Shown here one piece after another: positions 36,569 through 45,329 of a DNA stretch of 64,000 nucleotides. How positions within the stretch are numbered: the stretch's first letter is position 1; each line of letters starts with the position of its first letter. Source of the DNA: Acidobacteriota bacterium (lineage in GTDB: Bacteria > Acidobacteriota > Holophagae > Acanthopleuribacterales > Acanthopleuribacteraceae). Under the pieces are notes generated by a model, which was not told where the DNA came from, searched no databases, and worked only from the letters and a program-made list of their open reading frames with translations. Position numbers and translations under genes: made by a program. The stretch is taken from NCBI GenBank assembly GCA_002747255.1, contig PDUC01000041.1, positions 17,318-81,317 on the forward strand, read 5' to 3'.

Positions 36569-37546
36569 TTATTGCTTTCGGTTCAACATAAAAAGTGGAA
36601 TGGCCTTGAGGATATCTTTATAGGTATTCTCTGGGAATGGGTCAAGGTATGAAATGGCCTTGTTGGCGTGTTCCTCGCTCATTTTCATGGTTTCTGCATA
36701 GGAGGCACTTTTTTTGATATCCAATGCGAGTTGATTTAAAGCCTGACTGTTCTTTTCATTCCAGATTTTTTCTATCAATGGCTTGACATCCTCTCGATGA
36801 TCACGGAGGAAGCGAATAACCGGCAATGTCATCTTACCCGCCTGCAGATCACTCAAAACAGGTTTTCCCATTTGAAATTCATCACCTGTGTAGTCAAGGA
36901 GATCGTCAACTAATTGAAAGGAAATGCCAAGGTTAAAACCATACTGGTAAAGCGCTTCACATTCTTCGGCAGAACAATTTGCTGTCATGGCTGCAGCCTT
37001 TGCCGTCGCGCCAAATAAAAAGGCTGTCTTTCTGGTCAGAATGTTGAAATAGTCCTCTTCGGAAATATCCATGACATAGGTCAGTTTATCCTGAAGAATT
37101 TCCCCTTCAATCATCTCTTCGGTAACACTGGATATGAGGTCCATAACCTCTAAACTTCCACCGCTGATAGCCAGCGTATTTGCTTTTGTATAGAGCAGGT
37201 CACCAAATAGAATAGTTAAAGCGTTGTTTTCCTCCTGGTTCAGTGTTCTTACTCCCCTTCTGGTTTCCGCTTCATCAATAACATCATCGTGAATGAGGGT
37301 TGCCGTATGGATAAGTTCAAAAACAGTGGCGTACTTAATGTGCCGTCTGCCTTGGTAGTGCAACATCTTCGCACACAAAAAGAGCAAAGCCGGCCGCAAT
37401 CGCTTTCCCGGCAGGGACAAAAAACGCTCGTGCAAACGCATTAAAAAAGCATGGTCCGAAGTCAGTACCTCTTTTAACTGCTCATCAAGTAGCGTCATCT
37501 CTTCTGCCAAGAGGGATAGAATGTGTTTTAAACTTATTTGATTCAA
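36569..37546 (-). CDS. Polyprenyl diphosphate synthase
   Basis: A trans-prenyltransferase of 325 residues that extends allylic diphosphates with isopentenyl diphosphate, probably making the long-chain side chain of a quinone. The first aspartate-rich motif is in LIHDDVIDEAETRRG and the second in QLVDDLLDYTGD; GKRLRPALL near the N-terminus binds IPP. Length and the wide first motif suit IspB/HepT-type long-chain enzymes rather than short-chain farnesyl synthases, but chain length cannot be fixed from sequence. Its substrate comes from the MEP pathway, to which ispG in this window belongs. Confidence 0.88.
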   Translation of the reverse strand: MNQISLKHILSLLAEEMTLLDEQLKEVLTSDHAFLMRLHERFLSLPGKRLRPALLFLCAKMLHYQGRRHIKYATVFELIHTATLIHDDVIDEAETRRGVRTLNQEENNALTILFGDLLYTKANTLAISGGSLEVMDLISSVTEEMIEGEILQDKLTYVMDISEEDYFNILTRKTAFLFGATAKAAAMTANCSAEECEALYQYGFNLGISFQLVDDLLDYTGDEFQMGKPVLSDLQAGKMTLPVIRFLRDHREDVKPLIEKIWNEKNSQALNQLALDIKKSASYAETMKMSEEHANKAISYLDPFPENTYKDILKAIPLFMLNRKQ

Positions 37547-37756
37547 GAGAAGCCATCCGCTAAAAAGTTGATCCTGATCCAGTATCTCATGCTTTCAGTG
37601 CATTTCTTCCATCACAGCAGTGCCATTTTAACGGTCTCAGGATAAAAGCACAAGACGATGAGAGAAAGTATTCCTTTCAGTATTTAGAATGAGCAAAACC
37701 CTCCATAGTCGGGATGAAAGAAGCTGTCCTCAACTTCAAGGAAACGAACAAGCTCT

Positions 37757-38782
37757 TTATCCATTCTTATAGGGTAGATAGGAAGTTTTAGAGACTTTAA
37801 AGTAACCGGTAACGGGATCGCGTGTCAATTCCAGGAAAGGACTTGCACTGCCTTTTTGAAAAACGCGAACCTGGGATGGTGTAATTTCTGTTTCACCTGA
37901 TACCTTGAATGTCTGGGCATGATAAGAGCGATAACTCTGAATTAAGTGCCTGGCCATTTCATGAAAATCCCTTTCTTTTTCCCGAAAATGAAAGAACATC
38001 GAGGGTATGCCGTGGTTGAGCAGGGATCGATAAATACGTTCGGGTGTTTTCTTCAATATTCGATATTCCGGATACTTGCTGGAGAACAGATACGGACGTG
38101 TTGCGAACAGGACATAGGAGAAGTGCGCTTCGGGAAAGAGTTCTCTCATGGGAGCGAATGTTTTTTGATAGAGAAGGTCGGGATTTTGATCGATTTTTCC
38201 CGATTTGCTTTCAAGGATAATTAAATGGCGCTCTTTACCCACGCGATAATCGAAAAGACCATCCAAATCGGTAATGTGCTGGAAGCCCCAATGACCTTGA
38301 CCTGTCTTTTTCAAGAGCAGCATATTGGGGTATCGTCCTATTTTGAGAACGTAGGATTGGGAACTGGCTACGATAAAGTTGCTCCTCATCTTTGGGTTAA
38401 AACGCTTGTCAAACAGCCCTCCCAACTTGCCTATTTTCCGGTGAGAAACTTGCAGGAAACGTTTCATCAATCGACGGGCAATGCGTTCGGCAAGATCGCC
38501 TATCATGTTGGTGACACCTGTATCGTCCAGAGCATAGGAAGCGTGTCCCAAGTCTTTGTAGGTGAAAAGATCGTATCTTCTTTCGTTGACTTCATAAGAA
38601 ATCAGCGTGTGATCCTGTATATCGCGATTTTGATTCACTTTATCGGAACTGTGATTGAGACGAATCTTTACTTTGAGACCGTGTGTACGTGATAGTGAAA
38701 AAACAGGCAGTTCATTTTCGTGTGGTTCCCATTCTATTGGCAAATAGGGTCCAAAGATATAGTTGTCCTTAGAAAAATTCAT
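37757..38782 (-). CDS. Putative PD-(D/E)XK-superfamily nuclease, otherwise unknown
   Basis: Unrecognised 341-residue cytoplasmic protein. Residues 95-195 fit a PD-(D/E)XK nuclease core: helix DLAERIARRLMKRF with E99, then strand and turn TDLDGLFDYR (D174 or D178), then strand HLIILESKSGK with E191-x-K193, then a helix and strand (HFSYVLFATRP). The N- and C-terminal thirds match nothing I know. No methyltransferase, helicase or other defence gene is adjacent. The next gene downstream on its strand is the polyprenyl synthase (210-base gap). It could be a stand-alone DNA or RNA endonuclease, or a fold relative that has lost activity. Confidence 0.5.
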   Translation of the reverse strand: MNFSKDNYIFGPYLPIEWEPHENELPVFSLSRTHGLKVKIRLNHSSDKVNQNRDIQDHTLISYEVNERRYDLFTYKDLGHASYALDDTGVTNMIGDLAERIARRLMKRFLQVSHRKIGKLGGLFDKRFNPKMRSNFIVASSQSYVLKIGRYPNMLLLKKTGQGHWGFQHITDLDGLFDYRVGKERHLIILESKSGKIDQNPDLLYQKTFAPMRELFPEAHFSYVLFATRPYLFSSKYPEYRILKKTPERIYRSLLNHGIPSMFFHFREKERDFHEMARHLIQSYRSYHAQTFKVSGETEITPSQVRVFQKGSASPFLELTRDPVTGYFKVSKTSYLPYKNG

Positions 38783-38854
38783 GATTCAAACAGCTGTCCA
38801 ACGGGATTGAGTCGATCCTCCTCTTGAATTGATTACCGGCTCATCATATAACGA

Positions 38855-40021
38855 CTAGGGGGGATGATCAAGGATCAGGGTGCCGGAACACAAACCGGGA
38901 ATAGGTGAGGCTATCCAAATACCGGAAGAAGAAGTTCGATCACAGGGCTTGTCGAAAGGCTTTCGAAACCATGCAAAGGGTTTAACAACCTCTCTTTTAT
39001 CAGGCGTTTTAAAGCAATAATGCCTGTTCGTCTCGAGTTCCACTTTGGGTTCAATGACGAGATAACGGTTTTTTGCACTTTCAAGTATGGTACCGATGGA
39101 ATGGGGCTGATGCCTTTTCATGGCCGCATTGCTTAACTTGTCAAACTGACGATCGGTTTTATTGGCCCTCGAAAAACCGCGTGTCAGCGGTACTCGGAAG
39201 GATTGACGAAGTTGTTGGACCAATTCCCTGTTGAATGGTTCATGAAGCACTTTTCCCAGAAGGTCCTGATTGCATTCCACAGCCACAGCGTGAAAGTTGA
39301 CTCTCAAATGCGTAAACCCCGCACTGACCAGTCGATCCATATCGTCCATTAAAAAAAGCAGTTTATCCAGGAACATCGTCGTACCGAGCGGTGTTTCCGT
39401 GAACTGGAAATGACGTCTGTCCTCTTCGGAATACCCCGTTCCAGTTAAAAACTCACTTGTTTCGGGTCGTGAGTCCTCTAGGTGCAGTCCAGCTGAAAGC
39501 AATCTTCTAGGCGAATGGAACAGGTTCAGGCTCCCCAATACCAGCAGTTCTTTTTCCAATGGAAGTGTTTGGTTCCACTCTTCCAATCTCTTTATGGGGA
39601 CTTCATTTGAAAAGACCAAACGACGCAGGTTGGATTCATACTTTTCAACCAGGGTTTGAACCGATCTCAAATTGTGGTGTCCGCTTTTTAGAATCAATTG
39701 GGTAGGGTAACTGGGTGCCACATATTTCAACACTCCGTAATCACACACCCTGATCGCGTTGAAAATATAGGGCTGCAGGTCTTCAAAATCGGCAAGCTGG
39801 TTGGCAAAATCACTGTTTGTTGGAAGACAATCCCAGGCAAGTGTTACTTTATAACCCTTGCGCTGAGCTTCTTTTGTAATGACCCAGACATCTCCTTTTC
39901 CAAGCTTGCCAATAGGTGAAAGCGCACAAGGGTGAAGTACGATTTCACATTCCGAATGAGGAGAGATCGACTTCAACCAGTTCCAGTTTTCCATTTCATA
40001 TAGGGGAAATACCTGTATCAA
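38855..40021 (-). CDS. Divergent U32-family protein (TrhP1/YrrN- or UbiV-like partner)
   Basis: A 388-residue protein whose first 200 residues look like a divergent U32 barrel: RVCDYGVLKYVAPSYPTQLILKSGH, LRRLVFSNEVPIKRLEEW, and LGSLNLFHSPRRLLS where U32 proteins have their HGxxC strand. The Fe-S cysteines of active U32 enzymes are missing. The last 190 residues are not familiar. It starts in an ATGA overlap with the TrhP-like gene, so the two are made together. Bacillus TrhP1/TrhP2 and UbiU/UbiV are known as U32 pairs in which both members are needed, so a non-catalytic partner role is plausible. Confidence 0.55.
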   Translation of the reverse strand: MIQVFPLYEMENWNWLKSISPHSECEIVLHPCALSPIGKLGKGDVWVITKEAQRKGYKVTLAWDCLPTNSDFANQLADFEDLQPYIFNAIRVCDYGVLKYVAPSYPTQLILKSGHHNLRSVQTLVEKYESNLRRLVFSNEVPIKRLEEWNQTLPLEKELLVLGSLNLFHSPRRLLSAGLHLEDSRPETSEFLTGTGYSEEDRRHFQFTETPLGTTMFLDKLLFLMDDMDRLVSAGFTHLRVNFHAVAVECNQDLLGKVLHEPFNRELVQQLRQSFRVPLTRGFSRANKTDRQFDKLSNAAMKRHQPHSIGTILESAKNRYLVIEPKVELETNRHYCFKTPDKREVVKPFAWFRKPFDKPCDRTSSSGIWIASPIPGLCSGTLILDHPP

Positions 40022-41226
40022 GAAACACCTCTTTTCCTCAGAACCATGCCCTCTTCAATGGAATCCGAATCCGGTATGTAAATCACGGTATTGGGTCTGC
40101 CAGACTTAATTTTTTGACCCAAACTGTCCCTTATTTCGCCTTTTGGCAGCTTGTAGTCCACTTCACCGACCCCCATGATTTCCATTTGGTCAGAATCCTG
40201 GAACCCGCTTCTTAGAAGAATGGCCGCATATTGACCCTGGACTTTTTCAACAACATAGCCAAGCATACAGTAGCCTGATGTTCTGGATGTTTCATACTCG
40301 TAAACGGAACTGCTTCCCGCTTTTTCTTTCAGGTTGGCTTCCGTATAGCCCCTGAAGCTCATTCGCTCCAGATCTTCCATCAGCTCTTCTTTTTGAACAC
40401 GACCCTGTTTCAAAAACTGTCTTTTTGCCTTTGAATAATTCCTGACAGCCGTTGCGACGTAGAGCAGACTCTTGTTGCGGCCTTCTATTTTTAAACTGTC
40501 GATGGGAGAACCCAGGAGTTCATTCATCAGGGGCATAGCCCTTAAGTCTTTGGAACTGAGAAAAGTGGTGGCCTTTTTTGATTCACAGGATTTTTCGGCA
40601 TTTAAATGGTATGCAAACCGACAAGATTGAATACAACCTCCCCGATTACTATCTCTGCCAGCTGTGTAATTGGAAATCGTACAATGTCCTGAGTAAGACA
40701 TGCACATGGCACCGTGGACAAAAACTTCCACTTCTATTCCAGTTTTTTTTCTGATGACAATGGCCTCCTCCATGCTGACTTCCCTGCCCAGGACTACCCT
40801 CTTCGCGCCCATGTCCTTCCAGAAACCAGCCGACAGACTGTTCAGCGTGGATGCCTGGGTTGAGATGTGAAGAGGTAAGCTGGAGTGTTCCCGCGCAATT
40901 CGAAGCACGCCCAAATCACTGACAATCAGTGCATCCACACCCATTTTTTCACATTGCGCCACATAAGAAGGAACACCTTGAAGCTCGTGGTCAAAGAGAA
41001 AGGCATTTAATGCCAGATACACTTTTTTTCCCCGGTCATGGGCATAACGGCAGGCATCGCGGAGCTCTTCTTCCTGAAAATTGTCGGACGCCTGCCTCAG
41101 ACCAAAGCGGCTGCCTGCCAAATATACTGCATCGGCACCGTAGATCAGAGCCGTTCTGAGTTTCAGAGGATCTCCTGCGGGTGCCAGTATTTCCGGGATA
41201 TGCGATTTTAAGGGAGTACCTGCCAT
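40018..41226 (-). CDS. trhP: U32-family tRNA 5-hydroxyuridine synthase-like protein
   Basis: A 402-residue U32 protein. It matches the TrhP (YegQ/YrrO) type: LAPAGDPLKLRTALIYGADAVYLAG at the start, VEVFVHGAMCMSYSGHC and then RDSNRGGCIQSCR, the signature with Fe-S cysteines. IDSLKIEGRNKSLLYVATAVRNY and a C-terminal beta domain follow. TrhP enzymes hydroxylate U34 of certain tRNAs using prephenate. UbiU-like quinone hydroxylases are relatives, but the SNRGG-CxxxC form and the C-terminal domain favour TrhP. The start lies within the last 19 bases of cysS and the end overlaps the next gene, so the three form one operon around tRNA function. Confidence 0.8.
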   Translation of the reverse strand: MAGTPLKSHIPEILAPAGDPLKLRTALIYGADAVYLAGSRFGLRQASDNFQEEELRDACRYAHDRGKKVYLALNAFLFDHELQGVPSYVAQCEKMGVDALIVSDLGVLRIAREHSSLPLHISTQASTLNSLSAGFWKDMGAKRVVLGREVSMEEAIVIRKKTGIEVEVFVHGAMCMSYSGHCTISNYTAGRDSNRGGCIQSCRFAYHLNAEKSCESKKATTFLSSKDLRAMPLMNELLGSPIDSLKIEGRNKSLLYVATAVRNYSKAKRQFLKQGRVQKEELMEDLERMSFRGYTEANLKEKAGSSSVYEYETSRTSGYCMLGYVVEKVQGQYAAILLRSGFQDSDQMEIMGVGEVDYKLPKGEIRDSLGQKIKSGRPNTVIYIPDSDSIEEGMVLRKRGVS

Positions 41227-42662
41227 TGGGTTCCTTGAGGGGTATCCATTATCGCTATACCCATATTCAGTAGTTGGTCTCGCAATTCATCAGCCCGAGA
41301 CCAGTTTTTCTCTTTCCTGGCTTCTTCACGCTGCTGTAACACCTGTTCAACATGGCGACAGTCAATATGTTTGGACTTGATAAGGTAGGTCTGAATATCT
41401 GAGAGTGCCTCTTTAGGAGGTTTTGTACCAATGCCCAAAACCGAGAGAACTTCCAGAAGAGTTTCTTTCAAGTGCAGTAACGTGTGAATTTTCATTTTCA
41501 TTTTTGGTTTCTTTGCTGCAATTAAGTCATTGATCGTTTTAAAAACACTGCCAACTTTTGCAAGTGCCTGGGCAGTGCTGAAATCATCGTCCATCGCCTT
41601 GATGAAATCCTCTTTAATAGCAGGCATCTCAAAACCCGGTATGTTGTGTTCCGGATAGTTGGACACCATTTCCGCCATTTGATCGATTTTATTGAAGGTA
41701 TTGTAGAAATAGAGCAAGCGGTGATAGGCATCGTAAAAACTCTTTTCAGAAAAATCGATACTGCCGGAGTAATGGTGGCTCAATATCGTATAGCGTATGG
41801 TTTCTGGATAGTACTTTTCAACAGCATCCCTGATACTCAGGAAGTTGTGAAACGATTTGGACATTTTTCGCCCACCAACCTTGACCAGGCCGTTGTGGAT
41901 CCAGTATCGGGCGAAGGATTTCGACGTTCCTTTTACAGACTGGGCAATTTCATTTTCATGATGAGGAAAAATGAGATCCCGTCCACCACCGTGAATATCA
42001 AATTCCATTCCCAGGTATTTCATGGCAAGGGCTGAGCATTCAATGTGCCAGCCAGGGCGACCTTCTCCCCAGGGTGAAGGCCATGATACTTCGCCTTCTT
42101 TAGCTTTTTTCCAAAGCGCAAAATCGGCAGGATCTCTTTTATTGGGGTTGACTTCAACTCGAACACCAGCCTGCATATCATCACTGGATCGGTTAGATAG
42201 GCATCCGTATTGAGGGAAGGACTTGACATCGAAGTAAACATCGCCTCCGGCTGCATAAGCTCCTCCGTTTTCAATGATTTTTTGAATCAAATCGACTATC
42301 TCTGGAATATGATCACTCACTTTGGGCTCAATATCCGCGGGCCTGACACCCAAACTGGCCAGATCTCGATCGGCCTCCTGTATCATGCGTTCAGAGTGCT
42401 CCAGTGCACTGACTCCAAGCTCCTTTGCCCGTTGAATAATTTTATCGTCTACATCCGTATAGTTCCGAACATAAGTCACTTCATAGCCTTTGTAGTTGAG
42501 GTAGTTGCGAATCACATCGTACACAATTGCCTGCATGCCATGACCTATATGGCAAACATCGTAAACCGTTACGCCACAGGCATACATGGAGACCTTTCCC
42601 TCCTCCATGGGAACGAACGTTTCTCTCTTATTGGTCATGGTGTTTTGAACTGTTAAACTCAT
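41208..42662 (-). CDS. cysS: Cysteinyl-tRNA synthetase
   Basis: Class Ia synthetase charging tRNA-Cys, 484 residues (E. coli 461). The HIGH motif is CHIGHGMQ in YACGVTVYDVCHIGHG, whose Cys contributes to the zinc site. ECSALAMKYLG and HHENEIAQS carry the other zinc ligands. KMSKS is intact. AGAGGA precedes the start at 42662 and overlaps the end of the tyrosine autokinase gene, 11 bases upstream. The TrhP-like gene overlaps its 3' end. Confidence 0.96.
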   Translation of the reverse strand: MSLTVQNTMTNKRETFVPMEEGKVSMYACGVTVYDVCHIGHGMQAIVYDVIRNYLNYKGYEVTYVRNYTDVDDKIIQRAKELGVSALEHSERMIQEADRDLASLGVRPADIEPKVSDHIPEIVDLIQKIIENGGAYAAGGDVYFDVKSFPQYGCLSNRSSDDMQAGVRVEVNPNKRDPADFALWKKAKEGEVSWPSPWGEGRPGWHIECSALAMKYLGMEFDIHGGGRDLIFPHHENEIAQSVKGTSKSFARYWIHNGLVKVGGRKMSKSFHNFLSIRDAVEKYYPETIRYTILSHHYSGSIDFSEKSFYDAYHRLLYFYNTFNKIDQMAEMVSNYPEHNIPGFEMPAIKEDFIKAMDDDFSTAQALAKVGSVFKTINDLIAAKKPKMKMKIHTLLHLKETLLEVLSVLGIGTKPPKEALSDIQTYLIKSKHIDCRHVEQVLQQREEARKEKNWSRADELRDQLLNMGIAIMDTPQGTQWQVLP

Positions 42663-42673
42663 ATCTATCCTCT

Positions 42674-44947
42674 TTATCCTGTTGGATCATCCGGCGTATT
42701 ATAGGAGTATGGAACGTATCCATAACCGTAGCCGTATTTGTAACGGTACCCGTATTTATAACCGTAATACTTTTTGCCTTTAGTAAAGTCATAGTCATTG
42801 AAAAGGGTTCCAAGTGGTTTGATTTTATTCTGGCTCAACATATGAAGAGCCCTGGCTACTTCATCTCTGGAGGTAGCACTGGCTTTGGTGACGAATATGA
42901 GAGAGTCGACAATATTTCCCAGAATACTGGCATCCGTGACAGCCAGAAGAGGTGCCGTATCGATAATAATAAAGTCAAAGTTCGCTTTCAGTTCAGTCAG
43001 CACTTCTCTCATTTTTTGCGAAGCAACAAGCTCAGCGGGATTAGGAGGTAAGGGTCCAGAGGACAAAAGGAACAAGTGGGGGATTTTTGTACTCTGTATG
43101 AAATCAATGGGAGACTTGCCTTTTACCAATGAAGTGACTAACCCTTTTGCATTGGGGAGATTGAATATTTTGTGAAGTTTTGGTCTTCTTAAATCACAAT
43201 CTATAATGAGAGTTTTCTTTTCCAGCTGGGCAAAAGAAATGGCCAGGTTCAAGCTGGAAACGGTCTTTCCCTCTCCACTTAACGCGCTGGAAAGTAGCAG
43301 GACTTTGTTGTCTGTCGTTTTTGAAAGCTGAATATTGGTACGCAGGTGGCGATAACTTTCAGAAAACGCATCGTTGGGTTTTAAATGAGTTAACAGCCCG
43401 ATTTCCTGTCTCAGTTTCGTCGCCATCGCCTTTTGTTTGACCTTATTCTTAGTGATCTTGCCTTTGTTGAAACCCGACACCTTGGGTATGGTAGCCAATG
43501 TGGGGAGCACTGTGACCATTTCCAGCACTTCCGTGTTGTGAATTTTCCTGTCAGTAATTTCTATCAAGAAGATAAGCAAACCCGCCAAACCTGCAGCAAT
43601 AATAAAGCCTGAAAAAAGGTGCCGCTTGAGTGATGGAGCGTAAGGTGAATGTGGAAGCCTGGCATGTTCAACGATTACTTTGTCAGTTCTGCCGATTTCT
43701 TTCAGTCCCAACGCCAGCTCGAGATACTCTTTTCTCTTGTCGATTACCAGGCTGTTTTGCTCGAGAACCTGGATTTTGGAATCGAGAGATGCATTTTGTT
43801 CTTTGGTTTTCAGATCAGCTAGAACAATTTTCTGGTTTTGTTTTTTTCTTTGAGCTTCAAGATATGCCAATTCATTTTTGCGGTCCTGTACGTCTTTTGA
43901 AATACTTTGTATCAAGCGATTGTACAGTTTCTTCTGCTCATTCGCCAACCGCTTCTCCATGGATTTTATTTCAGCATTGAGAGCCACCATCTTGGGTAGT
44001 TGAGGTTTGTATTTACTTAAATTTGCTTCATACTCCAGCTTCTTCCTGGAAATCTGGGAAGACAAATCCTTGATGGCGACGTTTTGGTTTACTTCTATAG
44101 CCTGACTTGGTGTGGATGCCTGCAATGCTTGAAGATTGTTCCTCTTTTCTATGAAAGATCGGTTTGCAACTGCTATTTCTTCGTTCAGCTTCACTAAAGC
44201 TTGTTCTTCTACAGCCGACTTGGCTCTTCCCACAATCAGATCTTCTGAGTTTTTTTGTTGCTCACCCAGCTGACTGTATAGCTCCATGATACGCTGACGA
44301 TATTCATTGGATTTCTCTTCAAGAAAGTTATAGGCTTCCAGGTTTTTATCGTAAGTCATATTGAGACTGTGCGCAATATAGGCTTTTACCCAGGTATTAG
44401 CCAAAATCATCGCTCGTTCCGGGTTCGTATCCGTGTATGAAATTCGTACAAGATTCGTGTCTTTGACTTCTTTTATCTCAACGCCACCTATAAGGTTGGA
44501 AGCTATCTTTGTAATTTCTTTCGCTTGGTCTTCTTTGGTTTTCTGTGTTTTTTCGCGCGGCTCATTTACCGTGCCTAAATCCAGTAAATTCTTGGGTTGG
44601 GCATCCTCTTGCTCCTGTTCTCGGAAGTACTTTACCCCAAGGGTTCGCGCAACTTCTTCAGCTACCGGAAGACTTTTGATAATGCGAAACTCCGTTTTAA
44701 AATACTCTTCACGGTAGGGATTCCACTGTAATTTTTCAGTGAACCCAATGACATCCATGGAAAGATGATTCATTTTTATGAGAACACTGGATTTGTACAG
44801 GGGAGGTTTAACCAGCCAGGCCAGGTAAGCCAATCCTAAACCCAGGATTAAAAGTGATAAAGTCAAAAAGAAGTGTTTTCTCAATAAACCGATATAGTGA
44901 AAAATATTGAAATCGGCCTGTTGATCAAAGGGTTGGTTATCTTGCAT
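42674..44947 (-). CDS. Polysaccharide-type bacterial tyrosine autokinase (Wzc/GumC-CpsD fusion)
   Basis: A 757-residue membrane protein fusing a Wzz-type chain-length domain to a BY-kinase. The first transmembrane helix is near residues 30-50 (HFFLTLSLLILGLGLAYLAW). A long periplasmic coiled coil follows, and a second helix near 445-465 (GFIIAAGLAGLLIFLIE). The cytoplasmic kinase has Walker A SALSGEGKTVSSLNLA, Walker A' LIIDCDLRRPK and Walker B FDFIIIDTAP. The tail holds a cluster of twelve tyrosines in about 25 residues (KYGYRYKYGYGYGYVPYSY), the autophosphorylation site of such kinases. No glycosyltransferase, Wza or Wzy genes are adjacent; instead it leads a cysS operon. Confidence 0.9.
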   Translation of the reverse strand: MQDNQPFDQQADFNIFHYIGLLRKHFFLTLSLLILGLGLAYLAWLVKPPLYKSSVLIKMNHLSMDVIGFTEKLQWNPYREEYFKTEFRIIKSLPVAEEVARTLGVKYFREQEQEDAQPKNLLDLGTVNEPREKTQKTKEDQAKEITKIASNLIGGVEIKEVKDTNLVRISYTDTNPERAMILANTWVKAYIAHSLNMTYDKNLEAYNFLEEKSNEYRQRIMELYSQLGEQQKNSEDLIVGRAKSAVEEQALVKLNEEIAVANRSFIEKRNNLQALQASTPSQAIEVNQNVAIKDLSSQISRKKLEYEANLSKYKPQLPKMVALNAEIKSMEKRLANEQKKLYNRLIQSISKDVQDRKNELAYLEAQRKKQNQKIVLADLKTKEQNASLDSKIQVLEQNSLVIDKRKEYLELALGLKEIGRTDKVIVEHARLPHSPYAPSLKRHLFSGFIIAAGLAGLLIFLIEITDRKIHNTEVLEMVTVLPTLATIPKVSGFNKGKITKNKVKQKAMATKLRQEIGLLTHLKPNDAFSESYRHLRTNIQLSKTTDNKVLLLSSALSGEGKTVSSLNLAISFAQLEKKTLIIDCDLRRPKLHKIFNLPNAKGLVTSLVKGKSPIDFIQSTKIPHLFLLSSGPLPPNPAELVASQKMREVLTELKANFDFIIIDTAPLLAVTDASILGNIVDSLIFVTKASATSRDEVARALHMLSQNKIKPLGTLFNDYDFTKGKKYYGYKYGYRYKYGYGYGYVPYSYNTPDDPTG

Positions 44948-45329
44948 AGAAGCTCTCTCAAATCCAAAGTGATTGTATTATATGGAATGTATGCCTGAAA
45001 GTCGATAAGAAGAGACACGAAGACTCTCTCCGCTTAAAAGCCCTGCTCATTGAAAAGATCACCATGCAAGCAACATGAACAAGTGCAAACATGCTTGATA
45101 CCAACGCATTGGGTACAACTTCGCTTCTGAATGTCCCGTTGTACTGTACCCTTGTAAATATCCATTCTCAAACCGGAGTGACATCCCCCGTCTAGAGAAA
45201 AATCAGCATCTCTTTTGTCTCATTTTTTACTGTGGAAACATGGCATGCTGTCCAGAAAACGTGGTTTCCTAAAAAAAAAAGAGCACGAACCGTGCTCTTT
45301 TAAAGGATTTCTAATCTGAATCCAGGATT
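44948..45329. other. Intergenic region upstream of the autokinase (382 bases)
   Basis: It holds the lpxC terminator at its right end and presumably the promoter for the autokinase-cysS operon at its left. I found no coding frame, RNA gene or repeat in the middle. Confidence 0.4.
45271..45301 (-). terminator. Rho-independent terminator of lpxC
   Basis: On the minus strand the stem AAAGAGCACG / CGTGCTCTTT (10 bp, three-base loop) is followed by about ten T residues. It lies 29 bases after the lpxC stop. Confidence 0.92.
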
